This document shows, one piece after another, positions 16,621-25,273 of a stretch of 64,000 bases of DNA. Within the stretch, counting starts at the first letter, position 1. The number at the start of each line of letters is the position of its first letter. The stretch is from NCBI RefSeq assembly GCF_000018945.1, contig NC_011978.1:714729-778728 (forward strand), given 5' to 3'. Both the position numbers and the translations under genes were made by a program. Under the pieces are notes generated by a model. It did no database searches. It was given only the letters and a program-made list of their open reading frames with translations, and was not told the origin of the DNA. The stretch comes from Thermotoga neapolitana DSM 4359. Its GTDB lineage: Bacteria; Thermotogota; Thermotogae; Thermotogales; Thermotogaceae.

Positions 16621-18671
16621 TGGGAGACATCCGGAATGTGAGAACAGCAGCTTTGATAGGTCACAACGGGTCTGGGAAATCTTTGCTTCTGGCTCGTATT
16701 CTCTACAAGTTGAATATGATCGACAAACCAGAAACAAAGTATGTGGACTACGATCCTGTTGAGGAAGAGAAAGGTGCGAGTTTTTCCTCCCATGTGGCAT
16801 CTTTTGAATGGAAGGGCAAGAGAATGTTTTTGATAGATACTCCGGGGTTTGCAGATTTCATCTCTGAAGTCATAAATGCGATCTTCGTTGCGGAAAACGT
16901 CGTATCAGTAGTGAACGCTGTGGCGGGTGTGGAGATACAGACGGAGAGGACCTGGAACCTGGCCGAAGAAATGAAAAAACCCATCATGGTGTTTGTGAAC
17001 CAGATGGACAAGGAAAGAGCAAACTTTGACAACGTCGTTGCGGAGTTGAAGGAAAGGTTCTCAAGAAAAATACTGCCCCTTGTTGTTCCAATCGGTGCAG
17101 CAGAGAATTTTGAAGGTGTTGTTGATCTTCTCAAGAAGAAGGCCTACAGATACAACGGAGAAGAGCCGGTGGAAGAAGATATGCCATCTGAGTTCGATGA
17201 ATTGAGATCAGAGATCCTCGAGGACATAGTGGAGCAGGACGAAGAGCTCATGATGAGATACCTCGATGGAGAAGAAATAGGATACGACGAACTCGTGAAA
17301 GTTCTCAAAGAAAGCTACAGAAAAGGTGAACTGGTACCTGTGATAGCAGGTTCTGCTCTGAGCGGAATCGGCGTTGATGTGCTTCTGGACTATCTGGAAA
17401 ACATAGGTGTCTCTCCGGCAGAGGCGAGTCCCTACAGGGCAACGATGGAAGATGGTAAAGAAGTAGAGATACCTTTTTCTGAAGAAGAACCTTTCTGTGC
17501 CTACATCTTCAAATCTGTTGTTGACCAGTTCGTTGGAAGAATAACCTTTGCAAAAGTCATAGCGGGCACTCTGAAGAGTGGAGACACCATCGTCAACGTT
17601 CAGAAAGACACCTCGGAAAAGGTCGGACATGTTTATCTTCCTGTTCTCAAGCAGCAGAAAGAAGTCGAATCTGTTGGACCTGGCGAAATCGTGGTACTTT
17701 TGAAACTCAAAGAGGGTGCTGTTGGAGAAACACTGGCCCACAGGGATAGAAGGGTGAAGATAATCGCTCCTTCTTTCCCGGAGCCCATGTTCTCTCGTTC
17801 TGTTCATCCAAAGTCCAAGTCGGACATCGACAAGATCAGCGGTGGATTGTCCAGACTCTCCGACTCCGATCCTACTTTCGTGTGGGAGTACGATCCGGAG
17901 ACTGGTGAAACGGTGATCTCTGGTCTTGGTGCGATGCACCTTGACGTTATGGTGGAAAGACTGAAGAAAATCTTCGGAGTCGATGTTGAGGTAGGAAGAC
18001 CGAAGATCGCCTACAGAGAAACGATCACAGCAACAGCCATCGCAGAGCACAAACACAAGAAACAAACGGGTGGTCACGGTCAGTATGGACACGTGAAGAT
18101 ACAACTGGAACCTCTGCCAAGAGGTCAGGGGTATGAATTTGTTGACAAGATCGTTGGAGGTGTGATCCCCAGAAACTTCATTCCTTCCGTTGACAAAGGT
18201 GTCAGAGAAGCGATGAAGAGAGGTGTCCTTGCAGGCTATCCTGTTACGGACGTCAGGGTCATCCTCTTCGATGGTTCCTATCACGAAGTGGACTCCTCCG
18301 ACATTTCGTTCCAGATAGCAGCGATACAGGCCTTCAAGAAAGGAATGGAAGCGGCAAAGCCTGTGATACTTGAGCCGATCATGGAGGTAGAGGTCTTCGT
18401 CCCAGAAGAAAACGCAGGAGACGTGATGGGTGAGATCTCCAGCAGAAGAGGAAGACCTCTTGGTATGGAACCCTCCGGCAAGGGCATGGTGAAGGTAAAA
18501 GCGGAAGTTCCCCTTGCAGAGATGCTAGACTTTTCCAACAAACTTTCTTCCATCACCAGCGGAAGAGGTTACTTCACCATGAGATTCCAGAGGTACGAGA
18601 TAGTACCTCCGAACATTCAGGAAAAGATCATCGAAGAGAGAAGAAGAGAGATGCAGGAACAGGAGAAATGA
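16620..18671 (+). CDS. EF-G-like translational GTPase (second paralogue), 683 aa
   Basis: G1 is ALIGHNGSGKS, which has Ser-Gly-Lys-Ser instead of the usual EF-G AHIDAGKTT. G3 is DTPGFADF, G4 is NQMDKE and G5 is in IAGSALSG. Domains II to V follow, with GMGELHL replaced by GLGAMHLDV, and GGHGQYGHVKIQLEP in domain IV. The divergent G1 and short switch region mark the EF-G2-type group of bacterial paralogues, whose role is unsettled; GTPase action on the ribosome without full translocation is one report for relatives. GTG at 16617 is an alternative start. The ribosome site is GGAGGT at 16605-16610. Confidence 0.9.
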   Translation: MGDIRNVRTAALIGHNGSGKSLLLARILYKLNMIDKPETKYVDYDPVEEEKGASFSSHVASFEWKGKRMFLIDTPGFADFISEVINAIFVAENVVSVVNAVAGVEIQTERTWNLAEEMKKPIMVFVNQMDKERANFDNVVAELKERFSRKILPLVVPIGAAENFEGVVDLLKKKAYRYNGEEPVEEDMPSEFDELRSEILEDIVEQDEELMMRYLDGEEIGYDELVKVLKESYRKGELVPVIAGSALSGIGVDVLLDYLENIGVSPAEASPYRATMEDGKEVEIPFSEEEPFCAYIFKSVVDQFVGRITFAKVIAGTLKSGDTIVNVQKDTSEKVGHVYLPVLKQQKEVESVGPGEIVVLLKLKEGAVGETLAHRDRRVKIIAPSFPEPMFSRSVHPKSKSDIDKISGGLSRLSDSDPTFVWEYDPETGETVISGLGAMHLDVMVERLKKIFGVDVEVGRPKIAYRETITATAIAEHKHKKQTGGHGQYGHVKIQLEPLPRGQGYEFVDKIVGGVIPRNFIPSVDKGVREAMKRGVLAGYPVTDVRVILFDGSYHEVDSSDISFQIAAIQAFKKGMEAAKPVILEPIMEVEVFVPEENAGDVMGEISSRRGRPLGMEPSGKGMVKVKAEVPLAEMLDFSNKLSSITSGRGYFTMRFQRYEIVPPNIQEKIIEERRREMQEQEK

Positions 18672-18672
18672 T

Positions 18673-19941
18673 ATGAACCTCAAAAACCTGATAATATACG
18701 AAGCCTTCGCAAGGGCTTATCCGGGTGAAAAAGGGAAAAAGTTTCTCTCTCTCGAAAAAGATCTGGAAAGACTGAAGGGAATGGGCATCAACACGGTGTG
18801 GTTGATGCCCATTCATCCTACTGGTGTGGAAGGAAGGAAAGGGACTCTTGGCTCTCCGTATGCCATCCGTGACTACTACGAGATAGATCTTTTGATCGGG
18901 ACAAAGGGAGATTTCAAAAAATTTGTGAAAAGAGCACACGAACTGAACATGTACGTTCTGATGGACATGGTGTTGAACCATGCTGCTGTCGACAATGTCC
19001 TAGTGAAGAAACACCCTGAGTGGTTTCTCAGGGATGAAAACGGAAACCCCACGAGGAAGGTTCCCGACTGGTCGGATGTCGTCGATTTTGACTATTCGAA
19101 CGGAGAATTGAGAGAGTACATGATCAACATGATGAGGTACTGGGTTGAAGAGTTCGACGTGGATGGCTTTCGATGTGATGTGGCAGGCCTTGTTCCTCTG
19201 GATTTCTGGCTTCAGGCAAGAAAAAATCTCGATCCTGTGAAAAGACTCATATGGATATCCGAGACTCACGATCCGTACATGTACCAGGCGTTTGACATCA
19301 CTTACGACTACGACGGTTATTACAGGTTCAGGGATTTCATAGAAGGGAAAAATAGTTTAAGGGAGTACATCGATTTTTTGAGGATGCAGGATCACATGTA
19401 CCCAAGAGGATACATAAAGATGAGGTTTCTGGAAAACCACGATCAACCCAGAGTGGCGAAGTTTCTCTCTCGAGAATCACTGATGCACTGGATTGCTTTT
19501 CTCTTCACGGTGAAGGGAGTACCCCTGGTTCACAACGGGCAGGAATACGCTCTCAAGGAAGATCTTGACATATTCAACGAGTACACACTTCCCATTCCTG
19601 GAGAAGAAAACGAAATATTCTCTCTGCACAGAAAACTAGCACATTACAGATACAAAACGAACGTGTTTTCGAACGGAGAGATGATCTTCATAAGAAACGA
19701 TCAGCCGGAGAGGGTGATATCCTATCTCTGGAGGCACGGAAACAGATTCATCCTCTGTGTCTTGAACCCTCTTTTGGAGAATACATCCGTTACTCTGGAT
19801 TTTTCCGGCATATGGGAAAATATCTGTATTCACTCCAAAAATGTGTTCAACGACGATATTGTGAGGGTGAGTGTGAAAAATTCCAGAGCAAAAATAAAAG
19901 TCGGAAGAGAACCTCTGATACTTTCTTTCGTGCTCTACTGA
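18673..19941 (+). CDS. amyB: Cytoplasmic GH13 alpha-amylase, AmyB-like, 422 aa
   Basis: It hydrolyses alpha-1,4-glucans and has no signal peptide. The GH13 regions are present: DMVLNHAA (region I), DGFRCDVAG with nucleophile D169, WISETHD with acid E197, and FLENHDQPR with D257. The barrel starts directly at the N terminus (LIIYEAFARAY), and the C-terminal domain is short. From memory it matches T. maritima AmyB (TM1650) in length. It is placed 2 nt after the EF-G paralogue, away from the mal cluster of this window, and probably acts on imported maltodextrins. Confidence 0.93.
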   Translation: MNLKNLIIYEAFARAYPGEKGKKFLSLEKDLERLKGMGINTVWLMPIHPTGVEGRKGTLGSPYAIRDYYEIDLLIGTKGDFKKFVKRAHELNMYVLMDMVLNHAAVDNVLVKKHPEWFLRDENGNPTRKVPDWSDVVDFDYSNGELREYMINMMRYWVEEFDVDGFRCDVAGLVPLDFWLQARKNLDPVKRLIWISETHDPYMYQAFDITYDYDGYYRFRDFIEGKNSLREYIDFLRMQDHMYPRGYIKMRFLENHDQPRVAKFLSRESLMHWIAFLFTVKGVPLVHNGQEYALKEDLDIFNEYTLPIPGEENEIFSLHRKLAHYRYKTNVFSNGEMIFIRNDQPERVISYLWRHGNRFILCVLNPLLENTSVTLDFSGIWENICIHSKNVFNDDIVRVSVKNSRAKIKVGREPLILSFVLY

Positions 19942-19955
19942 GAGCAGGTGGTAGA

Positions 19956-20237
19956 ATGAACATAGGTGTGGTGAATTTGCGCGTCAGACTCTTCGGTGTG
20001 AGATCCTTGAAAGAAAAAAGAGGCATACTGAGAAGACTCATGAATGACCTGAGAAAAAAGTACAACATATCCATTTCTGAAGTTGGGGCACACGATTCGA
20101 AGAACTTCTTCGAGATAGGAATCGCTATGGTGAACACCGACAAGGCTTTCATAGAGAAGGTTTTTGACGCCATCATAGATTATCTGGAACTCTATCCCGG
20201 TATGGAGGTAGAGGAAGCAGAGAGAGAGGTGTGGTAG
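19956..20237 (+). CDS. DUF503 (YlxP-like) protein, 93 aa
   Basis: The start at ATG 19956 gives the normal family length; the frame is open far upstream inside the amylase gene but that part is not family-like. The signature MNIGVVNLRVRLFGVRSLKEKR is followed by LRRLMNDLRKKYNISISEVG and a C-terminal helix. DUF503 proteins are often encoded near rbfA and infB and may be ribosome-associated, but no function is proven. The ribosome site is weak (AGGTGG). Confidence 0.88.
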   Translation: MNIGVVNLRVRLFGVRSLKEKRGILRRLMNDLRKKYNISISEVGAHDSKNFFEIGIAMVNTDKAFIEKVFDAIIDYLELYPGMEVEEAEREVW

Positions 20238-20240
20238 AAA

Positions 20241-20837
20241 ATGACGCTGGTCATAGATGAACTGGAAGCGATCCTGAACAGAGTCCTTTCAAAAAAAAGG
20301 ATCGTTCATGTAAAGTCTGTGGTGGATTTTTCAAAAAGACTGGGAGAGATATACAACGTGGATCTGAACAGACTGGAACTTGCCGCTCTGTCACATGATA
20401 TGTTCAGAGACGTGCCACCCAGAAAACTCTTGAAGATGTCCAGGGCTTACGGTCTGAAGATATCGGATCTAGAAAAGGCTCATCCTGTTTTGCTCCACGG
20501 AAAGGTGGCGGCAGAGTTTTTGAAAAGACGCTTCGGTGTGGATGACGAAGAAGTACTCATAGCCGTTGCTTATCATACTTCAGGACACGTTGGTTTCAGG
20601 GAAATAGGAAAGATCCTCTTCATAGCCGATTCTCTGGAGTTCACACGGGACTTTCCAGGGGTTGACGCTCTGAGGAAGATAGCGTTTCGAAACCTAGAGG
20701 AAGGATTCTTCCAGGTTTTGAAGAATAAAATCTTCTACGCGGTCGGAAGAGATCTTTTGCTCATACCCGAAACGGTGGAACTCTGGAACAGTATTCTCAT
20801 GAGCAGAGGAGGTCATGTGGATGAAGAGGTCGAGTAA
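20241..20837 (+). CDS. HD-domain hydrolase, YqeK-like, 198 aa
   Basis: The HD superfamily metal ligands are visible: an early RIVHVKSV histidine, LAALSHDMFRD (HD motif), HPVLLHG, VAYHTSGH and ILFIADSLE. This set and the length match the YqeK group, which hydrolyses diadenosine tetraphosphate in other bacteria. The usual partner rsfS is not next to it; instead a membrane-anchored protein follows, overlapping it. ATG comes 4 nt after the DUF503 stop. Confidence 0.85.
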   Translation: MTLVIDELEAILNRVLSKKRIVHVKSVVDFSKRLGEIYNVDLNRLELAALSHDMFRDVPPRKLLKMSRAYGLKISDLEKAHPVLLHGKVAAEFLKRRFGVDDEEVLIAVAYHTSGHVGFREIGKILFIADSLEFTRDFPGVDALRKIAFRNLEEGFFQVLKNKIFYAVGRDLLLIPETVELWNSILMSRGGHVDEEVE

Positions 20838-21477
20838 GATACTGCTCATCGTCGTCTTTGTGGTAGTGGCTGTTATCGCCGTTGGATTTCTCTACTACAG
20901 ATCATTCCTTTCTTCTCCAGATTACAGAGCAAAAGAAATACACTATCTTTTCAGGGTGGAGGGCGAAAGTTACTTTGTGAGAATAGATGACACCAAAAGG
21001 ATGGTGTACATCGTTTCCTTCCCAAAGGAGTCCTACGATCCGGAAAGAAAAGAGTCGCTCTTTTCTGAAAGACCCCTGAGCGATCTCGAAAAGATAGAGA
21101 ACCTGCTGAAAGTAAAAGCGGAAAGGGTCTTCTACTCGGTGATGTCGAAAGAGGAGTTTTTGAAACTCTCTCAGAATCTTCTTGGAAAGCAGGTTGAAAG
21201 TTTCACGGATTTTGTCAAGGAACTTTCGAAGAGAAAGGTGAAACTCTTCGACTTTCTGTTTGTGGGAAGCTGGGTGAAGAATTTTGGGTTCAACAACCTG
21301 AACAGGTTCTCCCTGTACAAGTTCCTGGAAAAGGTATCTAGTTATGCGATCGACATCTTCGAAGCACCGACAATAACAAAAGCGCCTGTCATCGTGAAAG
21401 TTCAGGGAAAAGAGTACCGGAGGTTGTACCTTGACCCTGAGAAACTGGAGGTCATCACCGAGGAGATGAAAAGGTGA
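20821..21477 (+). CDS. Single-pass membrane-anchored protein, 218 aa, unknown function
   Basis: One N-terminal hydrophobic helix (ILLIVVFVVVAVIAVGFLYY, about 6-25) after a basic MKRSSK tail places the rest outside the cytoplasm. The external part is charged, about one third Lys/Glu, and resembles a divergent LytR-CpsA-Psr-like or accessory protein only in its gene position after a YqeK-like gene. No catalytic motif was seen. I chose ATG 20821 over ATG 20815 because AGGAGGT ends at 20813. It overlaps the HD gene by 17 nt and the YaaR-like gene by 4 nt. Confidence 0.75.
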   Translation: MKRSSKILLIVVFVVVAVIAVGFLYYRSFLSSPDYRAKEIHYLFRVEGESYFVRIDDTKRMVYIVSFPKESYDPERKESLFSERPLSDLEKIENLLKVKAERVFYSVMSKEEFLKLSQNLLGKQVESFTDFVKELSKRKVKLFDFLFVGSWVKNFGFNNLNRFSLYKFLEKVSSYAIDIFEAPTITKAPVIVKVQGKEYRRLYLDPEKLEVITEEMKR

Positions 21478-21932
21478 GGATAGACCCTCTCGGAGGGGAA
21501 TCTCTGAAAAACCAGGAGGTCAAAGGAAAAAAATCCAAGAGAACTTCCAGAACCGGAGAAGTAGATAAAAAGGAATTCTTCGATATAATGAAGGACATCA
21601 GCGTAGAGCAATTTGAAAAACTCCTCAAAGAGGCCCTCGAGGAAGTGATCGAGTCCGGGAATGAACTTGTGAGGTCCCCCACTCCCTCTAACCTGAAAAG
21701 GTACAAGAATGCCATAAAGGAATTTCTGAAACTCGTTGAGAAAAAACTCTACAAACTGTCCGGTAGTTTCGATATGACAAGCGGGAAGGCAAAACTACAC
21801 GTTGTGGTGGAGGAAGTGAACGAAAAACTGATGGACCTCGCCGAAAAGATCATGAAGAACGAATGGCAGACGATAAACCTGGCTGCCAGGATAGAAGAGA
21901 TCAACGGACTCATACTCAACCTCTACCGCTGA
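21474..21932 (+). CDS. YaaR-like (DUF327) protein, 152 aa
   Basis: The C-terminal helical domain shows the family pattern SPTPSNLKRYKNAIKEFLKLV followed by LYKLSG and a long amphipathic helix ending in INGLILNLYR. The N terminus is polar and lysine-rich. YaaR proteins have no fixed function. The GTG start overlaps the previous stop and is spaced 8 nt from GAGGAG; a small hairpin CCCTC-tcg-GAGGG lies inside the first codons. It ends the plus-strand run and overlaps the end of nadC by 10 nt in a convergent arrangement without a terminator. Confidence 0.8.
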   Translation: MRIDPLGGESLKNQEVKGKKSKRTSRTGEVDKKEFFDIMKDISVEQFEKLLKEALEEVIESGNELVRSPTPSNLKRYKNAIKEFLKLVEKKLYKLSGSFDMTSGKAKLHVVVEEVNEKLMDLAEKIMKNEWQTINLAARIEEINGLILNLYR

Positions 21933-22744
21933 ATCTCAAGTGAAAGGTCCACAAAGACCTCACTCAAAGTCAGGCGGCTTGTTGAGATCACATCCACTGT
22001 TTCTATATCGTAATCCGATACGTTCTCCTCTGTGATGCCTCCAGACACCTCCACCACGACGTTTGGGTTCATCTCTTTGATCTTCTTCGATACCTTCTCT
22101 ACCATTTCTGGCGACATGTTGTCCAGCATGACGATATCTGCTCCCATCTCAACGGCCTTCAGGGCGTCTTCCATGTTTTCGACCTCGATTTCGATCTTTC
22201 TTGTGAAGGAGGAAATTTTTTTAACTTCCTGGATCGCTTTTTCCACACTTCCGTAGAGTTTCAAATGGTTGTCCTTTATCATAACGCAGTCTCCCAGATT
22301 GAACCTGTGGGTGTCTCCGCCTCCGTGCATCACAGCAAGTTTCTGGAAAAGGGAAAAACCCGGAATCGTTTTCCTCGTGGCGGCTATCTTTGCGTGTTTG
22401 AGTTTTCTGGCAAACCTCCTTGTAACGGTGGCTGTTGAAAACATCAGTGATAGTGTGTTGAGGAGAGTTCTTTCGATCAAAAGCAGGCTGTACGTGTTGC
22501 CTTCTATTTCACCTATCGCACCTTTTTTGGGTATGAACTCACCATCCTTCACGTGGAAGATGGACTTCAGATGGTACTTTTCCAGAAATCTCTGGGCGAG
22601 TTCTATTCCGGAAGCGACCACGTTTTCTGTTTTCAGAAAAACAGTCGCTCTGGATGTCGTGTTTCGAAGGGGAAAAGAAGCGATATCCAGATTTCCTTCG
22701 TCTTCCCTCACGTGTGATGAAAGGATCTCAAGGAGTTTTTCCAC
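21923..22744 (-). CDS. nadC: Nicotinate-nucleotide pyrophosphorylase (quinolinate phosphoribosyltransferase), 273 aa
   Basis: It converts quinolinate and PRPP to nicotinate mononucleotide, CO2 and pyrophosphate, the last step of de novo synthesis before NAD assembly. Signatures include KIAATRKTIPG, MHGGGDTHRFNLGDCVMIKDNH and EVEVENMEDA-type barrel strands, then VEVSGGITEENV. The frame runs upstream into nadA, but GTG at 22744 behind GGGGTGAT gives 273 aa, the length I recall for the T. maritima enzyme. It is third in the nadX-nadA-nadC operon. Confidence 0.97.
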   Translation of the reverse strand: MEKLLEILSSHVREDEGNLDIASFPLRNTTSRATVFLKTENVVASGIELAQRFLEKYHLKSIFHVKDGEFIPKKGAIGEIEGNTYSLLLIERTLLNTLSLMFSTATVTRRFARKLKHAKIAATRKTIPGFSLFQKLAVMHGGGDTHRFNLGDCVMIKDNHLKLYGSVEKAIQEVKKISSFTRKIEIEVENMEDALKAVEMGADIVMLDNMSPEMVEKVSKKIKEMNPNVVVEVSGGITEENVSDYDIETVDVISTSRLTLSEVFVDLSLEIQR

Positions 22745-22748
22745 ATTA

Positions 22749-23645
22749 TCACCCCATGATTTCAAACATTTTGAGAATGGGTCTTCTGGCTTTTTCGATG
22801 ATGTCTTCAGGAAGAGTAACTTCGAAACTTTCTGTCTCAAGTGCCAAGAGTGTATTTTCCAGGGTGTTTTTCTTCATGTTCACACAGATGGCGCTTTCCA
22901 GTGGGATGAAGTTTCTATCCGGGAATTTCTTTTTCAATTTGTGGATCATACCCACTTCTGTTCCTATCACAAAGGTCTTTGCCGTGTCTTTCTCCGGTAT
23001 CTTTTCCATCTGACCAGTGCTTCCAACGTAATCGGCTTTGTCCCTGACCGGTTTTGGACACTCTGGATGGACCACTACCCTGGCGTCAGGATGTTTTTTC
23101 TTTGCAATGTCAACGGAGTTTTCACTGAACTGATGAACAGGGCAGTGACCATCTTCGGGCATGGCGAAGATTTTCTTCCCTGTTTTCTCGGCCACGTACT
23201 CTGCCAGGTTTCTATCTGGGCCAAAGAGGATCACATCCGATTCGATTTTTCTTACAACCTCCACCGCGTTTGCTGAGGTGCATATGACGTCCGCAAGGGT
23301 TTTACACTCGGCTGTGCTGTTCACGTAAAGAACAACAGGAGCATTCGGGTATTTTCTTTTGTATTCCTCGATTGTCTCCGGTGTCAGGCGGTTTGCCATA
23401 GGGCATGTTGCGCTTCTGTCAGGAACTATGACCTTTTTTTCTGGATTCAATATCTTGACCAGTTCTGCCATGAAATCCACACCGAGGAAAAGAATCTTTT
23501 TTTCTTCCAGATCCATGGCTTTCCTTGCAAGTTGCAGTGAGTCTCCAACAAAGTCTGCTATATCCTGAAGTTCCGGGATCTGGTAGTTGTGAGCAAGTAT
23601 CACATAACCTTTTTCCTTCTTCAGTTTCAGGATTTTGTCTATCAC
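22749..23645 (-). CDS. nadA: Quinolinate synthase, 298 aa
   Basis: It condenses iminoaspartate with dihydroxyacetone phosphate to quinolinate using an oxygen-sensitive 4Fe-4S cluster. The three cluster cysteines are clear at C81 (RSATCPMA), C168 (EDGHCPVH) and C254 (ESAICVNM). Other family motifs are AHNYQIPE and GDSLQLA. The GTG start follows GAGGAGGG. It receives iminoaspartate from the aspartate dehydrogenase gene encoded 12 nt upstream. Confidence 0.98.
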
Positions 23646-23657
23646 CCTTGTCCCTCC

Positions 23658-24386
23658 TCATCCGAAGACGATTTTGGAGTTCAGACTTTCGATGGTTTTC
23701 AAAATGGAATAAACCGTTACCATACTCGTTTTGGGATTTTCTGGAGATGGCAGGTTTTCTATTCTGAATTCATATTTTCCAACATCGGAGATAACACTTA
23801 TGATGTGTACGTTGTTTGAGAGAGAAGAATCGGCTTTTATGATCACCTTTACCTTTTCAAAGCCGGCGATGAGACCAACGGTAGAAGCGATGTTTATGTT
23901 TCTGGGAAAAAGCTTTGCTGCCTCTTCTACACTTCCCTCGAAGACGGTCGTTTCTCCTTCGATGTTTATTCCAAGACTTTTCGGGTGTTTTCTTGTTTCA
24001 ATGATCACTCGATGTATATTTTTTCTTACCGCTGCCAGCAAATCAAGCCCACCGATCGCACCGGAAGGGAAAAATACCTTTGCTGGTGAAACCTTAAGTT
24101 CTTCGAAAAACGATTCTCTGAAAACTCTGTCGGCAAAAGCGCTGGTGCTGATGATCAGATAGTTCACGGGGCTTTTCAGTATCTGAGAGGAGTACTCTTT
24201 AACCGCTTCTGGGGAGGCACATTCGATTACTGTATCCACATCCTCCGGGACATGAAACTCCTCAAGCCAGTGAATATCTGGAATGTGATCTTTTCGGAAT
24301 TTGTCGAAGGCATAAACTTTCTCAAAGTGAGTCATCTTCAAAATCTGCTTTCCGATGTTGCCAACACCTATGATGAGAACTCTCAT
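23658..24386 (-). CDS. nadX: L-aspartate dehydrogenase, 242 aa
   Basis: It oxidises L-aspartate to iminoaspartate with NAD(P)+, replacing the oxygen-using L-aspartate oxidase NadB in anaerobes. The Rossmann motif is VLIIGVGNIGKQIL. The conserved middle part has FFPSGAIGGLDLLAAVR and LFPRNINIASTVGLIAG. Length and operon position match T. maritima TM1643, the founding member. I chose ATG 24386 (ribosome site AGGGGTGA) over a TTG 18 nt earlier. The promoter and operator lie just upstream. Confidence 0.96.
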   Translation of the reverse strand: MRVLIIGVGNIGKQILKMTHFEKVYAFDKFRKDHIPDIHWLEEFHVPEDVDTVIECASPEAVKEYSSQILKSPVNYLIISTSAFADRVFRESFFEELKVSPAKVFFPSGAIGGLDLLAAVRKNIHRVIIETRKHPKSLGINIEGETTVFEGSVEEAAKLFPRNINIASTVGLIAGFEKVKVIIKADSSLSNNVHIISVISDVGKYEFRIENLPSPENPKTSMVTVYSILKTIESLNSKIVFG

Positions 24387-24404
24387 TGTCTTCACCCCTA
24401 ACAA

Positions 24405-24433
24405 ATTTTACACCTGCTGTAAACAACTGACAA
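24405..24433 (-). promoter_or_regulatory. nad operon promoter with overlapping palindrome
   Basis: On the minus strand TTGTCA (24428-24433) and TAAAAT (24405-24410) are 17 nt apart. The perfect palindrome TTTACA-N5-TGTAAA (24407-24423) covers the -10 and most of the spacer, the place for a repressor operator. A niacin-responsive repressor (NiaR/YrxA type) would fit nad genes, but the assignment is inference. Confidence 0.65.
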
Positions 24434-25017
24434 GAGAGGTCGTATTTATGTTAGTTACAAATTGATTGATTTACTAAAATTATATTTTATTCACTAAAGT
24501 ACGGTAAGTTCCATTTATTCACAAGGTGGGTGGTGATTGTAACTGGCATTGGATGTGTGATACAGAGTATGCAATTACCGGTAACGAAAAAATTCATGCG
24601 GGTTTGAGAGAGGTGATGTATGCAGGGAAAATGGAATTGTGAGTGAGAAAGCGAAAAAAAGATCTGTGAATATGTCTTCATCTGTGTTCATGTATCTATC
24701 ATGAATAAAGAAACCGCACACTTAGCCTCTAACCTTTTAAGGAGAACCTTTTTGAACAAATTTGTGAAAATGAGAACTAGTTGATTTTCCCATAAAACAA
24801 CTCAAAATGCCCCGACCTAGGTTAGAATAATTTATCTTTTGATTTTGTCTTTCTTTAGGCTTTTCATTGACTATGCAATTATTCCATTTTTCCAAACAGT
24901 ACTTGACTGGATCTTTCTGTGTGTTAGAATCACCTGTGATGAAACACCCTTTGTATGTTCTCATATACTCTTGCTTTCTGACATGCTCTGTGGTATGATT
25001 CCCTTGAAATCCAACGG
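24434..25017. other. AT-rich intergenic region with an orphan reading frame
   Basis: No convincing gene is present. A frame on the plus strand (24508-24642, 44 codons) reads like protein (HAGLREVMYAGKMEL at its end) but has no proper start, and could be a scrap of a lost gene. The right part (24700-25017) is AT-rich and probably serves as the CRISPR leader. The region lies at a likely rearrangement point between two genome blocks. Confidence 0.5.
24903..24930 (+). promoter_or_regulatory. Candidate promoter in the CRISPR leader
   Basis: TTGACT (24903-24908) and TAGAAT (24925-24930) are 16 nt apart. Transcription would start near 24937, about 80 nt before the first repeat, and run in the direction predicted from the degenerate last repeat. 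Confidence 0.5.
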
Positions 25018-25180
25018 GTTTCAATACTTCCTTAGAGGTATGGAAACAGGTCTGTGTCTTTGACCGTCGCCAGGAACTGCTCGGGTTTCAATACTTCCTT
25101 AGAGGTATGGAAACGAGTGTTCTGGCAGGCGAAAGAACTTTTTGATGAGAAAGTTTCAATATTTCCTTATAGGTACAAAC
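25018..25180 (+). CRISPR. Small CRISPR array, three 30-nt repeats, two spacers
   Basis: Two perfect 30-nt repeats (GTTTCAATACTTCC...ATGGAAAC) lie at 25018-25047 and 25085-25114. A third (25153-25180) is shortened by 2 nt and carries several changes, so this is the leader-distal end. Spacers are 37 nt (25048-25084) and 38 nt (25115-25152). From memory this is the repeat type common in T. maritima arrays. It differs from the 29-nt repeat at the left edge. No cas genes are near. Confidence 0.95.
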
Positions 25181-25226
25181 CCGCAGCGATTTTTCAGGCT
25201 GGAAAGCTTCTATTTTTTATTTTTAT

Positions 25227-25255
25227 TTGACAAATATATGTAAAAAGTATATAAT
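25227..25255 (+). promoter_or_regulatory. Consensus promoter for the leader peptide and ferredoxin genes
   Basis: TTGACA (25227-25232) and TATAAT (25250-25255) match the sigma-70 consensus exactly with a 17-nt spacer. Initiation near 25262 leaves only about 12 nt before the leader ORF, whose ribosome site GAGGTG is at the very 5' end of the RNA. Confidence 0.85.
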
Positions 25256-25273
25256 TTCCTCGAGGTGAAAGCT

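Noticed and set aside
24737-25024. 95-codon minus-strand frame reaching into the first small-array repeat
   Set aside because: It has no ribosome site, overlaps the probable CRISPR leader and uses repeat sequence as its first codons.
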